Part shown: piece by piece, positions 1-8,186 of the stretch
How the letters are laid out: every line of letters begins with the position of its first letter
Position numbering within the stretch: the first letter of the stretch is position 1
Origin: a bacterium
Lineage (GTDB): Bacteria > UBP7 > UBA6624
NCBI GenBank assembly: GCA_002716355.1
Contig: PBAU01000002.1
Span: forward strand, 32,000-95,999
Direction of reading: 5' to 3'
DNA length: 64,000 nt
Program-made: the position numbers and the translations under genes
Notes under the pieces: model-generated
The model's input: only the letters and a program-made list of their open reading frames with translations
What the model was told of the DNA's origin: nothing
Databases searched by the model: none

Positions 1-100
1 CCTTAACTGCTGAAGTTTCATTTAGTGTTGTGCTGCTGTACCATGGAAGAAAACCGCCAAGCAAGCTAATTACAAGTGATGTGATTGTTTTTTTATTCAC
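1..100 (-). CDS. Exported protein, N-terminal fragment cut by the window edge
   Basis: On the minus strand a GTG codon at 100-98 opens a frame that stays open to the left edge and encodes 33 residues. They begin MNKKTITSLVISLLGG and continue with FLPWYSS. Two lysines followed by a hydrophobic stretch and a small-residue region look like a signal peptide or an N-terminal membrane anchor. The GTG overlaps the end of the YfiH gene (its TAA is 95-93), which suggests translational coupling in one leftward operon. The rest of the gene lies outside the window, so no function can be given. Confidence 0.5.
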   Translation of the reverse strand, partial: MNKKTITSLVISLLGGFLPWYSSTTLNETSAVK

Positions 101-677
101 TTTCACTAATTTCCATTTTTATCCAATTAAAACCTTTCTTATAGCCTCTCTTGGAGGCAAAACCTGTTGAACAAATTGTACATTCCTGATTGAAGCTTAT
201 ATTTTCACCTAGTTGACTCCTTAAAATTTTACCCATGTTGAGAAAAGATTTATTGTCTCGATTAATCAAGAAGGGTTTTCCAAAGTGTTCCATGCCTTGT
301 TTTTTTCCAAATTCATAACAGCACTCTTTAGCAAAAGGGAAAACATGTATATCAACCTCTCCGTTAAAAAAACCTTGCATCTTTTGGCATATTCCGGAAG
401 CAATGCCCCTCCAGCCTGCGTGAACTATTCCTGCAGATTTTGCCCCAACAAATGCAACGCAAGTGCAATCTGCAGTTTTAATCCAATACCGTCCTGCCTT
501 GGTTGCAAAAATACCATCAGCAGCTAAATTGTTATGTTGCGGGTTTTTTAATATTTTAGTTTCATGTTTTTGCTGCAACCTTATACCTTCTTTTGGCATA
601 TATGGTGGCAAATAGAGCGAAAAGGTAACCTTTTTATTCAGTTTGGAAAACCATTTCATCATTATGGATATTATCAT
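93..677 (-). CDS. YfiH/PgeF (DUF152) family purine nucleoside-acting enzyme
   Basis: The 194-residue product has the hallmarks of the laccase-domain/YfiH family: QQKH near residue 36, TADC near residue 69 and HAGWRG near residue 86. These supply the His, Cys and His of the zinc site. CTICSTGFASKRG near the C-terminus resembles the family's closing motif. Family members act on purine nucleosides (adenosine phosphorolysis or deamination), and some are linked to peptidoglycan editing. The protein is shorter than the usual roughly 240 residues because the N-terminal strand region is reduced. The ATG at 677 is followed by another at 659, which is an equally possible start. It diverges from the tRNA-Leu gene only 11 bases away and runs into the next leftward gene with an overlap. 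Confidence 0.8.
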   Translation of the reverse strand: MIISIMMKWFSKLNKKVTFSLYLPPYMPKEGIRLQQKHETKILKNPQHNNLAADGIFATKAGRYWIKTADCTCVAFVGAKSAGIVHAGWRGIASGICQKMQGFFNGEVDIHVFPFAKECCYEFGKKQGMEHFGKPFLINRDNKSFLNMGKILRSQLGENISFNQECTICSTGFASKRGYKKGFNWIKMEISESE

Positions 678-688
678 TTAATATTGCT

Positions 689-771
689 GCCGGTGTGGCG
701 GAATGGTAGACGCGACGGACTTAAAATCCGTTGTCCGCAAGGACGTGGGGGTTCGAGTCCCTTCGCCGGCA
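689..771 (+). tRNA. tRNA-Leu, anticodon UAA
   Basis: The sequence folds as a class II tRNA. The acceptor GCCGGTG (689-695) pairs with CGCCGGC (764-770), including one G-T pair. The anticodon stem ACGGA/TCCGT (715-719 and 727-731) encloses the seven-base loop CTTAAAA, so the anticodon is TAA (722-724), which reads UUA leucine codons. A variable arm GTCCGCAAGGAC follows, then the T arm with GTTCGAG. The discriminator base is A771 and no CCA is encoded afterwards. The gene stands alone between divergent protein genes. Confidence 0.95.
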
Positions 772-782
772 TGCTTAATATT

Positions 783-1256
783 ATGGATGTTTTAATTGGG
801 CAAAAACTTGCAAAACTAAGGCAACAAAAGGGTCTTACCCTAAATGATGTTGCCAAAGAGGTGGGGATATCTGCTGTATACATCTCTCTATTGGAAAGAG
901 GGTTAAGAAAAAACCCAAGCAAAGAAGTCTTGAAAAGATTGGTTAGCCTTTATGGTGTCTCTGAAACAAGCTTGCTTAAGCCAGGATCCTCGTCGCCACC
1001 TGTTGAGGATGATTCTGGTGGTGTTGATTACACACAAACTCAAGTAACACCTGGAGCTATACCGAAAAATCCTCAGGGTATTCCTGTATCTGTTCGTCGT
1101 TTTTTAGAGAGTGAAGATGCTGATTTCCTAAGGCCAAGTGCCGGTGAAATACGAATCCTCGTTGCATGGGCGAGAAAAAACCACCATGCATCCCCTGAAG
1201 AAGTTATGTTTTATCTTATTGAGAAAGTGAGGCCATCACTACCAAAACAATTTTGA
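783..1256 (+). CDS. XRE-type helix-turn-helix regulator
   Basis: The N-terminal part (LGKLRQQKG-like segment, then DVAKEVGISAVYISLLERG) is a Cro/C1-type helix-turn-helix, spanning about residues 5 to 60. A Ser/Pro-rich linker and a C-terminal helical part of unknown function follow (about residues 100-157, with an AWARKNHHASPEEVMFYLIEKV segment split by no stop). An in-frame ATG at 771 would use the last base of tRNA-Leu, so I prefer ATG 783; no clear Shine-Dalgarno marks either one. The stop overlaps the TTG start of the thiolase gene, so the two are probably co-transcribed and the regulator may act on that gene. The target is unknown. Confidence 0.75.
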   Translation: MDVLIGQKLAKLRQQKGLTLNDVAKEVGISAVYISLLERGLRKNPSKEVLKRLVSLYGVSETSLLKPGSSSPPVEDDSGGVDYTQTQVTPGAIPKNPQGIPVSVRRFLESEDADFLRPSAGEIRILVAWARKNHHASPEEVMFYLIEKVRPSLPKQF

Positions 1257-2422
1257 AATCTGTTTGGATTGTTTCTGCCCAGAGGACGCCGATTGGAAAA
1301 TTTGGTGGTGGTTTTAAGGATTTTAATGCTGTTGACCTGGGTGTGCTGGCAACACAAAAAACCATTGCGCAAAGTGTTTTTGATGCAAAGGATGTTGATT
1401 TAACAATTTTTGGACATGGAAGACAGGGTGGAAGCGGACCAAATCCCTCAAGGCAAATTGCAATTCGATCTGGTTTGAATGAATCGACAACCTCATACAC
1501 CGTAAATCAAGCTTGTGCATCTAGTCTTTTAGCAATAAAACATGCTTTTTATGAACTTCAAAATGGTAACTCTAAAGCAATAATTGCTGGCGGTATAGAG
1601 TCAATGAGCTCTCTTCCCCATTACCTATTTGAATCCAGATGGGGCAAGGGTTACGGAAACATCAAGGGTTGGGATGCCAACTATAAAGATGGATTCTTTT
1701 GCCCTTTAGCAAATCAACTAATGGGTTTAACGGCTGAAACACTTGCAAAAGAGGCTCAAATAGACAGGCGGATGCAAGAAGAATTTGCTATTCAAAGCCA
1801 CAACAAAGCACAAAACGCTTCCAATAATGGAATTTTTAAAAATGAAATGTTCGATGTAAAAACAAAAAAATCAACAATCACAAAAGACGAAACGATTCGA
1901 GAGAATCCAGATCCCAAAAAATTAGCAAAATTACCCACTGTTTTCTTAAGTCAAGAAAAAGGTGGAACTGTCACTGCTGGAACCAGCTGTTCTATGGCAG
2001 ATGGAGCTGCGTCAATGCTTCTTGTTGGCGACATATCTCCTCCACCTGGCGCTTTAGCTAAAATTGTTGGATTTTGTGACACTGGTGTGGCGCCAACACA
2101 TATGGGAATTGGACCTGTGTCAACATGTCAAAAATTAGAAAAGATAACCAATTGGAAAACCTCTAGTTACCAACATGTTGAGCTTAATGAGGCGTTCGCT
2201 GCGCAGGTTTTAGCATGTCAACAACACCTTAACATAAAAAAGAACAGACTGAACCCTTATGGTGGCGCGATAGCTCTTGGACACCCTATTGGATGTACTG
2301 GTGCAAGAATTGCCACAACATTGTCACACTCAATAAAAAGAATGGGCAAGGGCACGCGTGGCTTGGCAACATTATGTGTAAGTGGCGGCATGGGTTTTGC
2401 TCTTGCCCTTGAAAGCTGCTAG
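1253..2422 (+). CDS. Acetyl-CoA C-acetyltransferase (thiolase)
   Basis: The 389-residue product has the thiolase layout. NQACASSL (about residue 84) carries the acyl-accepting cysteine, NEAFAAQ is near residue 310, GGAIALGHPIGCTGAR is near residue 345, and CVSGGMG near the C-terminus carries the second cysteine. Thiolases condense or cleave acetyl/acyl-CoA at the C2-C2 step of beta-oxidation or butanoate metabolism. The 3-hydroxybutyryl-CoA dehydrogenase at 9615 could catalyse the neighbouring step. The start is TTG at 1253, overlapping the TGA of the HTH regulator. The gene converges with the WecA-like gene and overlaps it by four bases. The family is clear; the exact chain-length preference is not. 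Confidence 0.9.
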   Translation: MKSVWIVSAQRTPIGKFGGGFKDFNAVDLGVLATQKTIAQSVFDAKDVDLTIFGHGRQGGSGPNPSRQIAIRSGLNESTTSYTVNQACASSLLAIKHAFYELQNGNSKAIIAGGIESMSSLPHYLFESRWGKGYGNIKGWDANYKDGFFCPLANQLMGLTAETLAKEAQIDRRMQEEFAIQSHNKAQNASNNGIFKNEMFDVKTKKSTITKDETIRENPDPKKLAKLPTVFLSQEKGGTVTAGTSCSMADGAASMLLVGDISPPPGALAKIVGFCDTGVAPTHMGIGPVSTCQKLEKITNWKTSSYQHVELNEAFAAQVLACQQHLNIKKNRLNPYGGAIALGHPIGCTGARIATTLSHSIKRMGKGTRGLATLCVSGGMGFALALESC

Positions 2423-3303
2423 GGTAAAACACTTAAGGCAAAACTTGTTGTTAACCATGTTATAAACATGAAAACAACCACCGTACCCATTTCACCATGT
2501 TTTTGTTTGAAGATATGGTGAATGTGTCTTTGATCAGGTTGGGATATTTTTTTAAATAATTTTAAAAGTGTTCTTTTTTCCCCTTTCCTGAAGGGGGCCC
2601 TTCTTATAATAGCCCAAAAAACATCCAGGAAAGGCAAAAAGAAAAACAAAATAAAAAATTGAAAATGAATATCTGGATCAAATAATTCAGGTCCTCCAAT
2701 TTGTGTAATTGAAATCCAAAATGCTATTGATCCGAGCAACAATGATCCGGAATCACCAAGATAAATGTGTTTATTTTTCAAACTTGAATAACCAGCCCCC
2801 AAAACAATAAAAGAAATTGCGAAATGCTGTCCTGACTGAAGGAATAAAACAAAACACAAAAGGGGCAGTAAACCATTAACACCGTCTAGAAAGTTAAACC
2901 CGTTAATGACTAACAACCCTAAAAGCAACAAAAAAACTAACTGATTTAAATTTAAATCGAAATTAGACAAAAACCAACAAATAACAATGGCTTGTAAAAA
3001 CAATTTTTTTAAAGCTTTCATGTCGTGCAAATCGTCAAAAAAACCTATCATGAAAAACCCAAGAAATAAAAATGGCACATAAGGTGTTAAGAGCTGTATA
3101 TCGATGCTGAGACTGTCATAAATGAAAAAACATGCAAATAAACCAAACACAATTGCCCAGCCTCCTACAAGTCTTCCGGGGTTGTTCTTGTTTCCTGTTT
3201 GTCTTTGTTTGAAAATGTCTGCATCCTTAGAGCTCTTAGAAAAATAAAAAGACAGACATGTTGTCAGGGTGAATGAGAAAATTGCGGTAAAAAAATCAGT
3301 CAT
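2419..3303 (-). CDS. Polyprenyl-phosphate glycosyl-1-phosphate transferase, WecA/TagO/MraY family
   Basis: This 294-residue multi-pass membrane protein carries the cytoplasmic motifs of glycosyltransferase family 4 phosphotransferases: GFFDDLHDMKAL (about residue 86), INGFNFLDGVNGL (about 133) and YLGDSGSLLLG (about 182). A late RRAPFRKG...PDQRHIHHIF segment corresponds to the family's HxHH loop. Such enzymes transfer a sugar-1-phosphate from a UDP-sugar to undecaprenyl phosphate and so start O-antigen, capsule or wall polymer synthesis at the inner membrane. It follows gyrB closely on the same strand. The UDP-sugar used cannot be told from the sequence, and MraY itself is less likely because no other cell-wall genes are adjacent. 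Confidence 0.85.
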   Translation of the reverse strand: MTDFFTAIFSFTLTTCLSFYFSKSSKDADIFKQRQTGNKNNPGRLVGGWAIVFGLFACFFIYDSLSIDIQLLTPYVPFLFLGFFMIGFFDDLHDMKALKKLFLQAIVICWFLSNFDLNLNQLVFLLLLGLLVINGFNFLDGVNGLLPLLCFVLFLQSGQHFAISFIVLGAGYSSLKNKHIYLGDSGSLLLGSIAFWISITQIGGPELFDPDIHFQFFILFFFLPFLDVFWAIIRRAPFRKGEKRTLLKLFKKISQPDQRHIHHIFKQKHGEMGTVVVFMFITWLTTSFALSVLP

Positions 3304-3327
3304 TATTTGGTTTTTGGCTGAAAAAAA

Positions 3328-5376
3328 TCAAATATCTATATTCATTACTTTTGTTGCATTTTTCTGAATGAAAATTTTTCTTTCTGAAACGTCTTTGCCC
3401 ATCAGGGATGTAAATGTGTTTTCGGCATCCACAACATCTTCAACCTTTACTCTTTCTAAAATTCTTGTTTCCGGATCCATGGTGGTTTCCCAAAGTTCAT
3501 CTGCATCCATCTCACCCAAACCTTTAAACCTCATAATGGTGGGGTTTCTTCCTTCCCACTTTTCCAAAAGAGCTTCCTTTTCCCTTTCATCTATAACATA
3601 CTTTTCATCTTTGCCTGCTCTTATTTTGTACAACGGGGGTCGGGCTGCATATATATGTCCATTTTCAATCAATGACGGCATGTGTCTGTAAAAAAATGTT
3701 AGCAAAAGTGTTTTAATATGTGCACCATCAACATCCGCATCGGTCATAAATATAATCTTGTTGTATCTCAACTTTTGTGCGTTAACCCCTGTTTGTGCAA
3801 TTGATGCTCGTTCGCTTAATGGGAAAATTCTTCGAACTGTTTTTGCTCCCTCTTGCATTTCAGCATCTGGGAACTCTTGTTCAAAATCCTCATCACTCAT
3901 GTATTCAGTCCTTGGCGTAAACCCTATGCCTATTGCCTGGATGAGAGCTTTGATCTCTTCATTGTTAAGCCATCTCGATTCAGTGTTGGCTTTTTCAACA
4001 TTTAAAATTTTACCCCTGAGCGGTAAAACAGCTTGGAAATGGGGATCGCGAGCTTGTTTGGAGTTGCCGCCTGCGGAGTCACCCTCGACAATAAAGAGTT
4101 CTGTTCTTGTTCTATCTTTTGAAATGCAGTCTGTAAGTTTTCCTGGAAGAACCCCGCTTCCCAGGTTCTCCTTGCTTCTTTCCAGGTCAAAAGCCTTTTT
4201 GGCTCTTTGGCTGGCTTTAGCGATGGTCACAGCGAGTAAAACAATTTTTCTGGCCTCTTGCGGGTGTTGTTCCAACCATCTGTAAAAATCACCAGAGACA
4301 GTTGAGTGAACAGCGCCTTTCGCAACAGTGCTACCGAGTTTACCTTTTGTCTGTCCTTCAAATTGTGGTTCATGCAAGCGTACAGTCACAATTGCTTGCA
4401 TTCCATATCTAATTGATTCACCGTCAACAGAAACATCCTTATCTTCCAATTTGTAATCTTTCATGTATTTCAATAAAGTTCTTGTTACACCTGTGTTTAA
4501 ACCAGTAACATGCGTTCCTCCACCTTGTGTTCGAATATTGTTAACAAAAGACAACGTTTCGCCTCTTTTTTGTGTTAAAAACTGAAGTGTTAGCTCCACG
4601 TGTACAACTGGTCCATTTTTAGTCTTAGCTTCTTTTGCACAAAAAAACGGTGTTGTTAATAGTGTGGTGTCGTTTTCTGTTAAGTCTTCTATGTATTCAG
4701 CTATGCCGCCCTCGTGGATGAATTCTTCAATGTAAACATCCACATCCCTTAGGTCCTCAAGGATGATCTTTAATCCAGGATTAAGGTAAGCCAGCTCTTT
4801 TAATCTTCTTTTTAAAGTTTTTACATTGAAGATAATTCCTTCTTTGAAAATTTGACTGTCTGGAAAAAATTGTATCTTTGTGCCTCTTGCTTTAGTTTTT
4901 CCTACCTCTTTTAAGGATGAGGTTAACTGTCCTCTTGAATAATCGATTTCATATTCCTTGCCATCCCTATAAACCCTTGCTTTCAGCCATTCCGAAAGAG
5001 CATTCACACATGAAACACCAACACCATGCAAGCCACCTGAAACTTTATAGGTTTTATCATCAAACTTACCACCTGCATGTAGGGTTCCCAGAACCAGCTC
5101 TATTGCTGGAACTTTTTTAATTTTGTGCATGTCAACAGGGATGCCTCGACCGTTATCCTCGACTTCACATGAACCATCTTCCATAAGCCTTACAGTAATT
5201 TGAGTACACTCGCCTGCCATTGCTTCGTCTATAGAGTTGTCAACAACCTCCCAAACCAAATGATGCAAACCGGCTTCTGCAGTGTCGCCTATGTACATAG
5301 CTGGACGCTTTCTTACTGCCTCCAAGCCCTCTAAAACTGTTATTTGATCGGAAGTGTATTTGTTATTTTTTGCCAT
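3328..5376 (-). CDS. gyrB: DNA gyrase subunit B
   Basis: The 682-residue protein begins with the GHKL ATPase region: EGLEAVRKRPAMYIG, then EVVDNSIDEAMAG, DNGRGIPVD and GGLHGVGVS. It continues with the transducer lysine loop QTKGKLG and the Toprim region (EGDSAGGNSKQ, PLRGKILNVEKA, TDADVDGAHI). Together with GyrA it introduces negative supercoils using ATP. The length suits the common GyrB type with a small extra insertion. ParE is the alternative, but the position in the dnaA-dnaN cluster favours GyrB. The gene order dnaA-dnaN-x-x-gyrB runs leftwards away from the presumed origin. The ATG is at 5376-5374. Confidence 0.95.
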   Translation of the reverse strand: MAKNNKYTSDQITVLEGLEAVRKRPAMYIGDTAEAGLHHLVWEVVDNSIDEAMAGECTQITVRLMEDGSCEVEDNGRGIPVDMHKIKKVPAIELVLGTLHAGGKFDDKTYKVSGGLHGVGVSCVNALSEWLKARVYRDGKEYEIDYSRGQLTSSLKEVGKTKARGTKIQFFPDSQIFKEGIIFNVKTLKRRLKELAYLNPGLKIILEDLRDVDVYIEEFIHEGGIAEYIEDLTENDTTLLTTPFFCAKEAKTKNGPVVHVELTLQFLTQKRGETLSFVNNIRTQGGGTHVTGLNTGVTRTLLKYMKDYKLEDKDVSVDGESIRYGMQAIVTVRLHEPQFEGQTKGKLGSTVAKGAVHSTVSGDFYRWLEQHPQEARKIVLLAVTIAKASQRAKKAFDLERSKENLGSGVLPGKLTDCISKDRTRTELFIVEGDSAGGNSKQARDPHFQAVLPLRGKILNVEKANTESRWLNNEEIKALIQAIGIGFTPRTEYMSDEDFEQEFPDAEMQEGAKTVRRIFPLSERASIAQTGVNAQKLRYNKIIFMTDADVDGAHIKTLLLTFFYRHMPSLIENGHIYAARPPLYKIRAGKDEKYVIDEREKEALLEKWEGRNPTIMRFKGLGEMDADELWETTMDPETRILERVKVEDVVDAENTFTSLMGKDVSERKIFIQKNATKVMNIDI

Positions 5377-5402
5377 TATTTTTATTGTACCGGTTTTTAA
5401 AT

Positions 5403-6680
5403 TTATTTTTTTATTTGTTCTAAGAGATCATGCTCCATTTGCTGTAGAGTGGATTTTTTTTCCGCCTCCATTGTTACCTCTATACGAGAATGTTCTTCTG
5501 TGTTTGCCCAAAACCAAGATCCATTTTCATAGTCTGTCCTGATCCCCTGAAGGTCTCTGACACTCACAAGAGGTGAACCTGCAAGGTTCATAACTGGTTC
5601 TTCTCGAAAAAAATTTTTCAATCTAACATGTTCTGATTTTTCCAACTGCAAGATCAAAGTTCTCTTGATGCCCTTTCCGTACTTGTCAGAAATTGAAATT
5701 CTTGTTTTTGAGAGAGGTTCTGATGTTTTTTGGAGATGATTCATTAGTGAAATTATGCAATAAAGTGCGTCTGGTACCGTATTATGCAAAAACGGTATAG
5801 TTATGTTTCCTCTCTTTACAGCCATCAAGCCATTTGTTTTTTTAAGAGCATTGTGCAAGTCCTTCTCACGAGTGGTTGTGAATACAATTTTTTGATTTAA
5901 CTCTTTGGCGATCTTCTGAAAAATATTGCTTGTGTTAACAGCGCAAACGATTGCACCATTTCTTTTTTCAAGCTCTGCTTTGTATAAGAAGGCTTGTATC
6001 CATTCGCCAGGCCACACAAAACCTTTATCGTCTATGATGAAAAATCTTTCGCCACTGTCATCCAAGACAAAACCCAAATCACAATTTTCACCTACAACAT
6101 GCCTTGCAACATCATCAACCCTGTGCTTGTATGGTTTGTTTTTATCAACTTGCAATGTAAAAACCGTGTGTGTATCAAATATTTTTTTAGCTATTTTTTC
6201 CACAACCGGATTGGAGGTTTGAATTGTTATCTTTTTGGGCTTTTGTCGTTTTCGGATTGAAAGCAGTTCGTTTAGCTGTGTTGTTGGAATATTTTTTATT
6301 TTTACTTTTTTTTCATTGTCAAAACCATTTAACCCAACCTCGGGATGTGGGTTACCTTTTTCATCAAAAACCTTAAAACCCATCATTGCTTGCGGTGAAG
6401 ATCCTGCAGTAATGATTATCGAGCAAAAATCATTTTTAACAGCCTCCCTTACAGCAAATGGTGTTAATGTTTCTTGTTTGGTTTCACAAACATTTAAACC
6501 CCAAGAATTCAACTCACCCAGGATTGCTTCTTTTACCCGTTTCCCCATAAACCTTGCCCCGTCCTCTGCAAGCAAATATTTCCTACTAGGATCAAGTGTT
6601 ATTCGTAACTGTTTTAAAATTTTATTTAAGGTTAGGTCTCTACCCCATTTTCCATAAAAATAATTATCTTTAATTTTCAT
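5403..6680 (-). CDS. Degenerate phosphohexomutase-like protein (probable pseudoenzyme)
   Basis: The 425-residue product follows the alpha-D-phosphohexomutase fold from end to end. The opening NYFYGKWGRD stands where FGT.G.RG is usual, FCSIIITAGSSPQAMMGFKVFD where the catalytic TASHNP segment is usual, DLGFVLDDSGERFFIIDDKG where the metal loop DGDGDR is usual, and GSWFWANTEEHSRIEV where the phosphate loop RPSGTEP is usual. All four active-site loops are altered: the phospho-serine position is Gly93, the three metal aspartates read D207, S209 and E211, the sugar loop GEESG reads AVKRG (287-291), and the phosphate loop is NTEEHS. It is therefore unlikely to be a normal sugar mutase. It occupies the slot between dnaN/dciA and gyrB where recF often lies, four bases from the DUF721 gene. 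The role is unknown. Confidence 0.7.
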   Translation of the reverse strand: MKIKDNYFYGKWGRDLTLNKILKQLRITLDPSRKYLLAEDGARFMGKRVKEAILGELNSWGLNVCETKQETLTPFAVREAVKNDFCSIIITAGSSPQAMMGFKVFDEKGNPHPEVGLNGFDNEKKVKIKNIPTTQLNELLSIRKRQKPKKITIQTSNPVVEKIAKKIFDTHTVFTLQVDKNKPYKHRVDDVARHVVGENCDLGFVLDDSGERFFIIDDKGFVWPGEWIQAFLYKAELEKRNGAIVCAVNTSNIFQKIAKELNQKIVFTTTREKDLHNALKKTNGLMAVKRGNITIPFLHNTVPDALYCIISLMNHLQKTSEPLSKTRISISDKYGKGIKRTLILQLEKSEHVRLKNFFREEPVMNLAGSPLVSVRDLQGIRTDYENGSWFWANTEEHSRIEVTMEAEKKSTLQQMEHDLLEQIKK

Positions 6681-6683
6681 TTC

Positions 6684-6974
6684 TTACTGCAGTGTAATTT
6701 TATTTATTTTTATCTTTTGATTTGAAAGTTTTTCGATTATCGATTTTTTATTTTTGTTAAGTGTTTTTTTAATAATTGGGTGACTTTTTTTAACACTAAC
6801 AAACAACTCTTGGTTTTTAAGGTTTTTTACCTCTGATTTTTTATAGGTTGGTTCTATTTTTTTTTTCCACACACCCCTAACCAACAAGAGTTCATTTAAG
6901 CCTGGACTGATCTTATTGATTATTTTTTGAATTTCTTTTTTGGGTTTTATACTTTGTTTAAAAATATTTTTCAC
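6684..6974 (-). CDS. DUF721/DciA-like small protein
   Basis: This 96-residue, lysine-rich protein resembles the DUF721 (DciA) domain. It has a conserved W after a short helix (VRGVWKKKIEPTYKKSEV) and then a short strand-turn region (LKNQELFVSVKKSHPIIKKTL). DciA proteins help load the replicative helicase DnaB in bacteria that lack DnaC. Position supports the call: the gene overlaps the dnaN stop by four bases in the dnaA-dnaN operon. The similarity is weak and judged from pattern and context only. Confidence 0.55.
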   Translation of the reverse strand: MKNIFKQSIKPKKEIQKIINKISPGLNELLLVRGVWKKKIEPTYKKSEVKNLKNQELFVSVKKSHPIIKKTLNKNKKSIIEKLSNQKIKINKITLQ

Positions 6975-8101
6975 CCTTCTATTTTAGGGTGCTTCAAAGT
7001 CATTAAAAAATATTTGTAACTGCTATCCTCGGGGTCTGAAAAAAGACAAGAAGAATGCGGATCTTCAAAACTGAAATTCACCTTATCGCTTTTTACAATT
7101 TTCAAAAAATCCAACATGAAGGAACTGTTCAAACAAACCAAAAAATCACCATCTTCAAAATCTTCTGCTGACAAAGTTTCCTCACCTTGGCCCCTTGCTG
7201 TATCATCTGTTGTTATGAGTATCTCTCCTTTATCAATCTTGATCAACGATGCATTATTGAGTTCCTGGTACTTACCAAACTGCTGCAACCTTTCAAGAGC
7301 TTTTGTAAATTCTTTTTTATTTAAAGTAACCTTTTTAGTATGTTTCCTTTCTAGTATTTTTTCATAGTCTGGGTATGTTGGCGTCAATATTGTCGCAAAA
7401 AATTTCACACCCTCATGAACAAACATGACATGATCACCTCTAACCTTTCCTTCCAAGATTCCAGTCCTTCCTGACAAGCCTTTCAATATACTTTTCAATG
7501 AATTTGTATCAACTTGAATCTTTCTTTCAATGCCACTGTGATCATCGATGCTTACTATAGCCATACGAAAACCATCAGTGTTCACAATTCTTAAAGAACT
7601 ACCTCTAAAATCCAATAAAGTACCGCCAGAATACCCTTGGGAAGAGCCACCTCTAGCAACAATTAAAACCTTTTCAAGAAGTGCTACAAGGTCTTCTGTT
7701 TTGATCTCAAAAACTTCATCAGAACCTTTATCGTTAAAGGGAAAGCTGGTATGAGTTTGTGGAACTATAGATTTAAGGGTGTACCTGGAGCCTGAATTCT
7801 TTAAATGCAGAGCTCCGTCTTGATCGATATCCATTAGAACATCTCCCTCCATTCTTCTGAAAAGCTCCCTCATTTCTGCAATAGGGTAAAAGGTGTTTTC
7901 GGTTTCTTCTGATATGTTTTTATCCCTGATGGTTAGTGAACAGCCAGATACATTATTAAATGTTTCCAGGATCAAGCTTTTAGATTCATATCTTAGTCCT
8001 ACATGGGATATCCCCCTTAACCCCAACAAAGCATCTCCTGCACATGCAGAAACCGTTGTCAGGCTGTCATGCAACAATGTAGAGGATATTTTTATAGCCA
8101 T
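6971..8101 (-). CDS. dnaN: DNA polymerase III sliding clamp (beta subunit)
   Basis: The 376-residue product has the length and three-domain pattern of the beta clamp. The ATG at 8101 opens MAIKISSTLLHDSL. An internal NTDGFRMAIVSI segment (about residue 174) matches the conserved TDGHRLA-type motif, and a C-terminal SSFMLDFLKIV...SCLFSD segment matches the region that forms the peptide-binding pocket. The clamp encircles DNA and tethers the replicase. It lies 85 bases downstream of dnaA on the same strand. The C-terminus ends LKHPKIEG instead of the usual MPMRL-type tail, a mild divergence. Confidence 0.9.
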   Translation of the reverse strand: MAIKISSTLLHDSLTTVSACAGDALLGLRGISHVGLRYESKSLILETFNNVSGCSLTIRDKNISEETENTFYPIAEMRELFRRMEGDVLMDIDQDGALHLKNSGSRYTLKSIVPQTHTSFPFNDKGSDEVFEIKTEDLVALLEKVLIVARGGSSQGYSGGTLLDFRGSSLRIVNTDGFRMAIVSIDDHSGIERKIQVDTNSLKSILKGLSGRTGILEGKVRGDHVMFVHEGVKFFATILTPTYPDYEKILERKHTKKVTLNKKEFTKALERLQQFGKYQELNNASLIKIDKGEILITTDDTARGQGEETLSAEDFEDGDFLVCLNSSFMLDFLKIVKSDKVNFSFEDPHSSCLFSDPEDSSYKYFLMTLKHPKIEG

Positions 8102-8186
8102 AAAAGTTATTTTAAAGAATAAATAGGATATTTGTTATTTGATTAATTAAATTAATTTTTATAAAAAACTACTTCTACTACTATTG

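Noticed and set aside
93-101. TTATTCACT as a DnaA box near the left edge
   Set aside because: It matches eight of nine positions but is a single site within coding sequence 8 kb from dnaA; no cluster of similar sites is seen.
689-771. tRNA-Leu as an integration site of a mobile element
   Set aside because: No integrase, no repeated copy of the tRNA 3' end was noticed, and genes on both sides are ordinary chromosomal ones.
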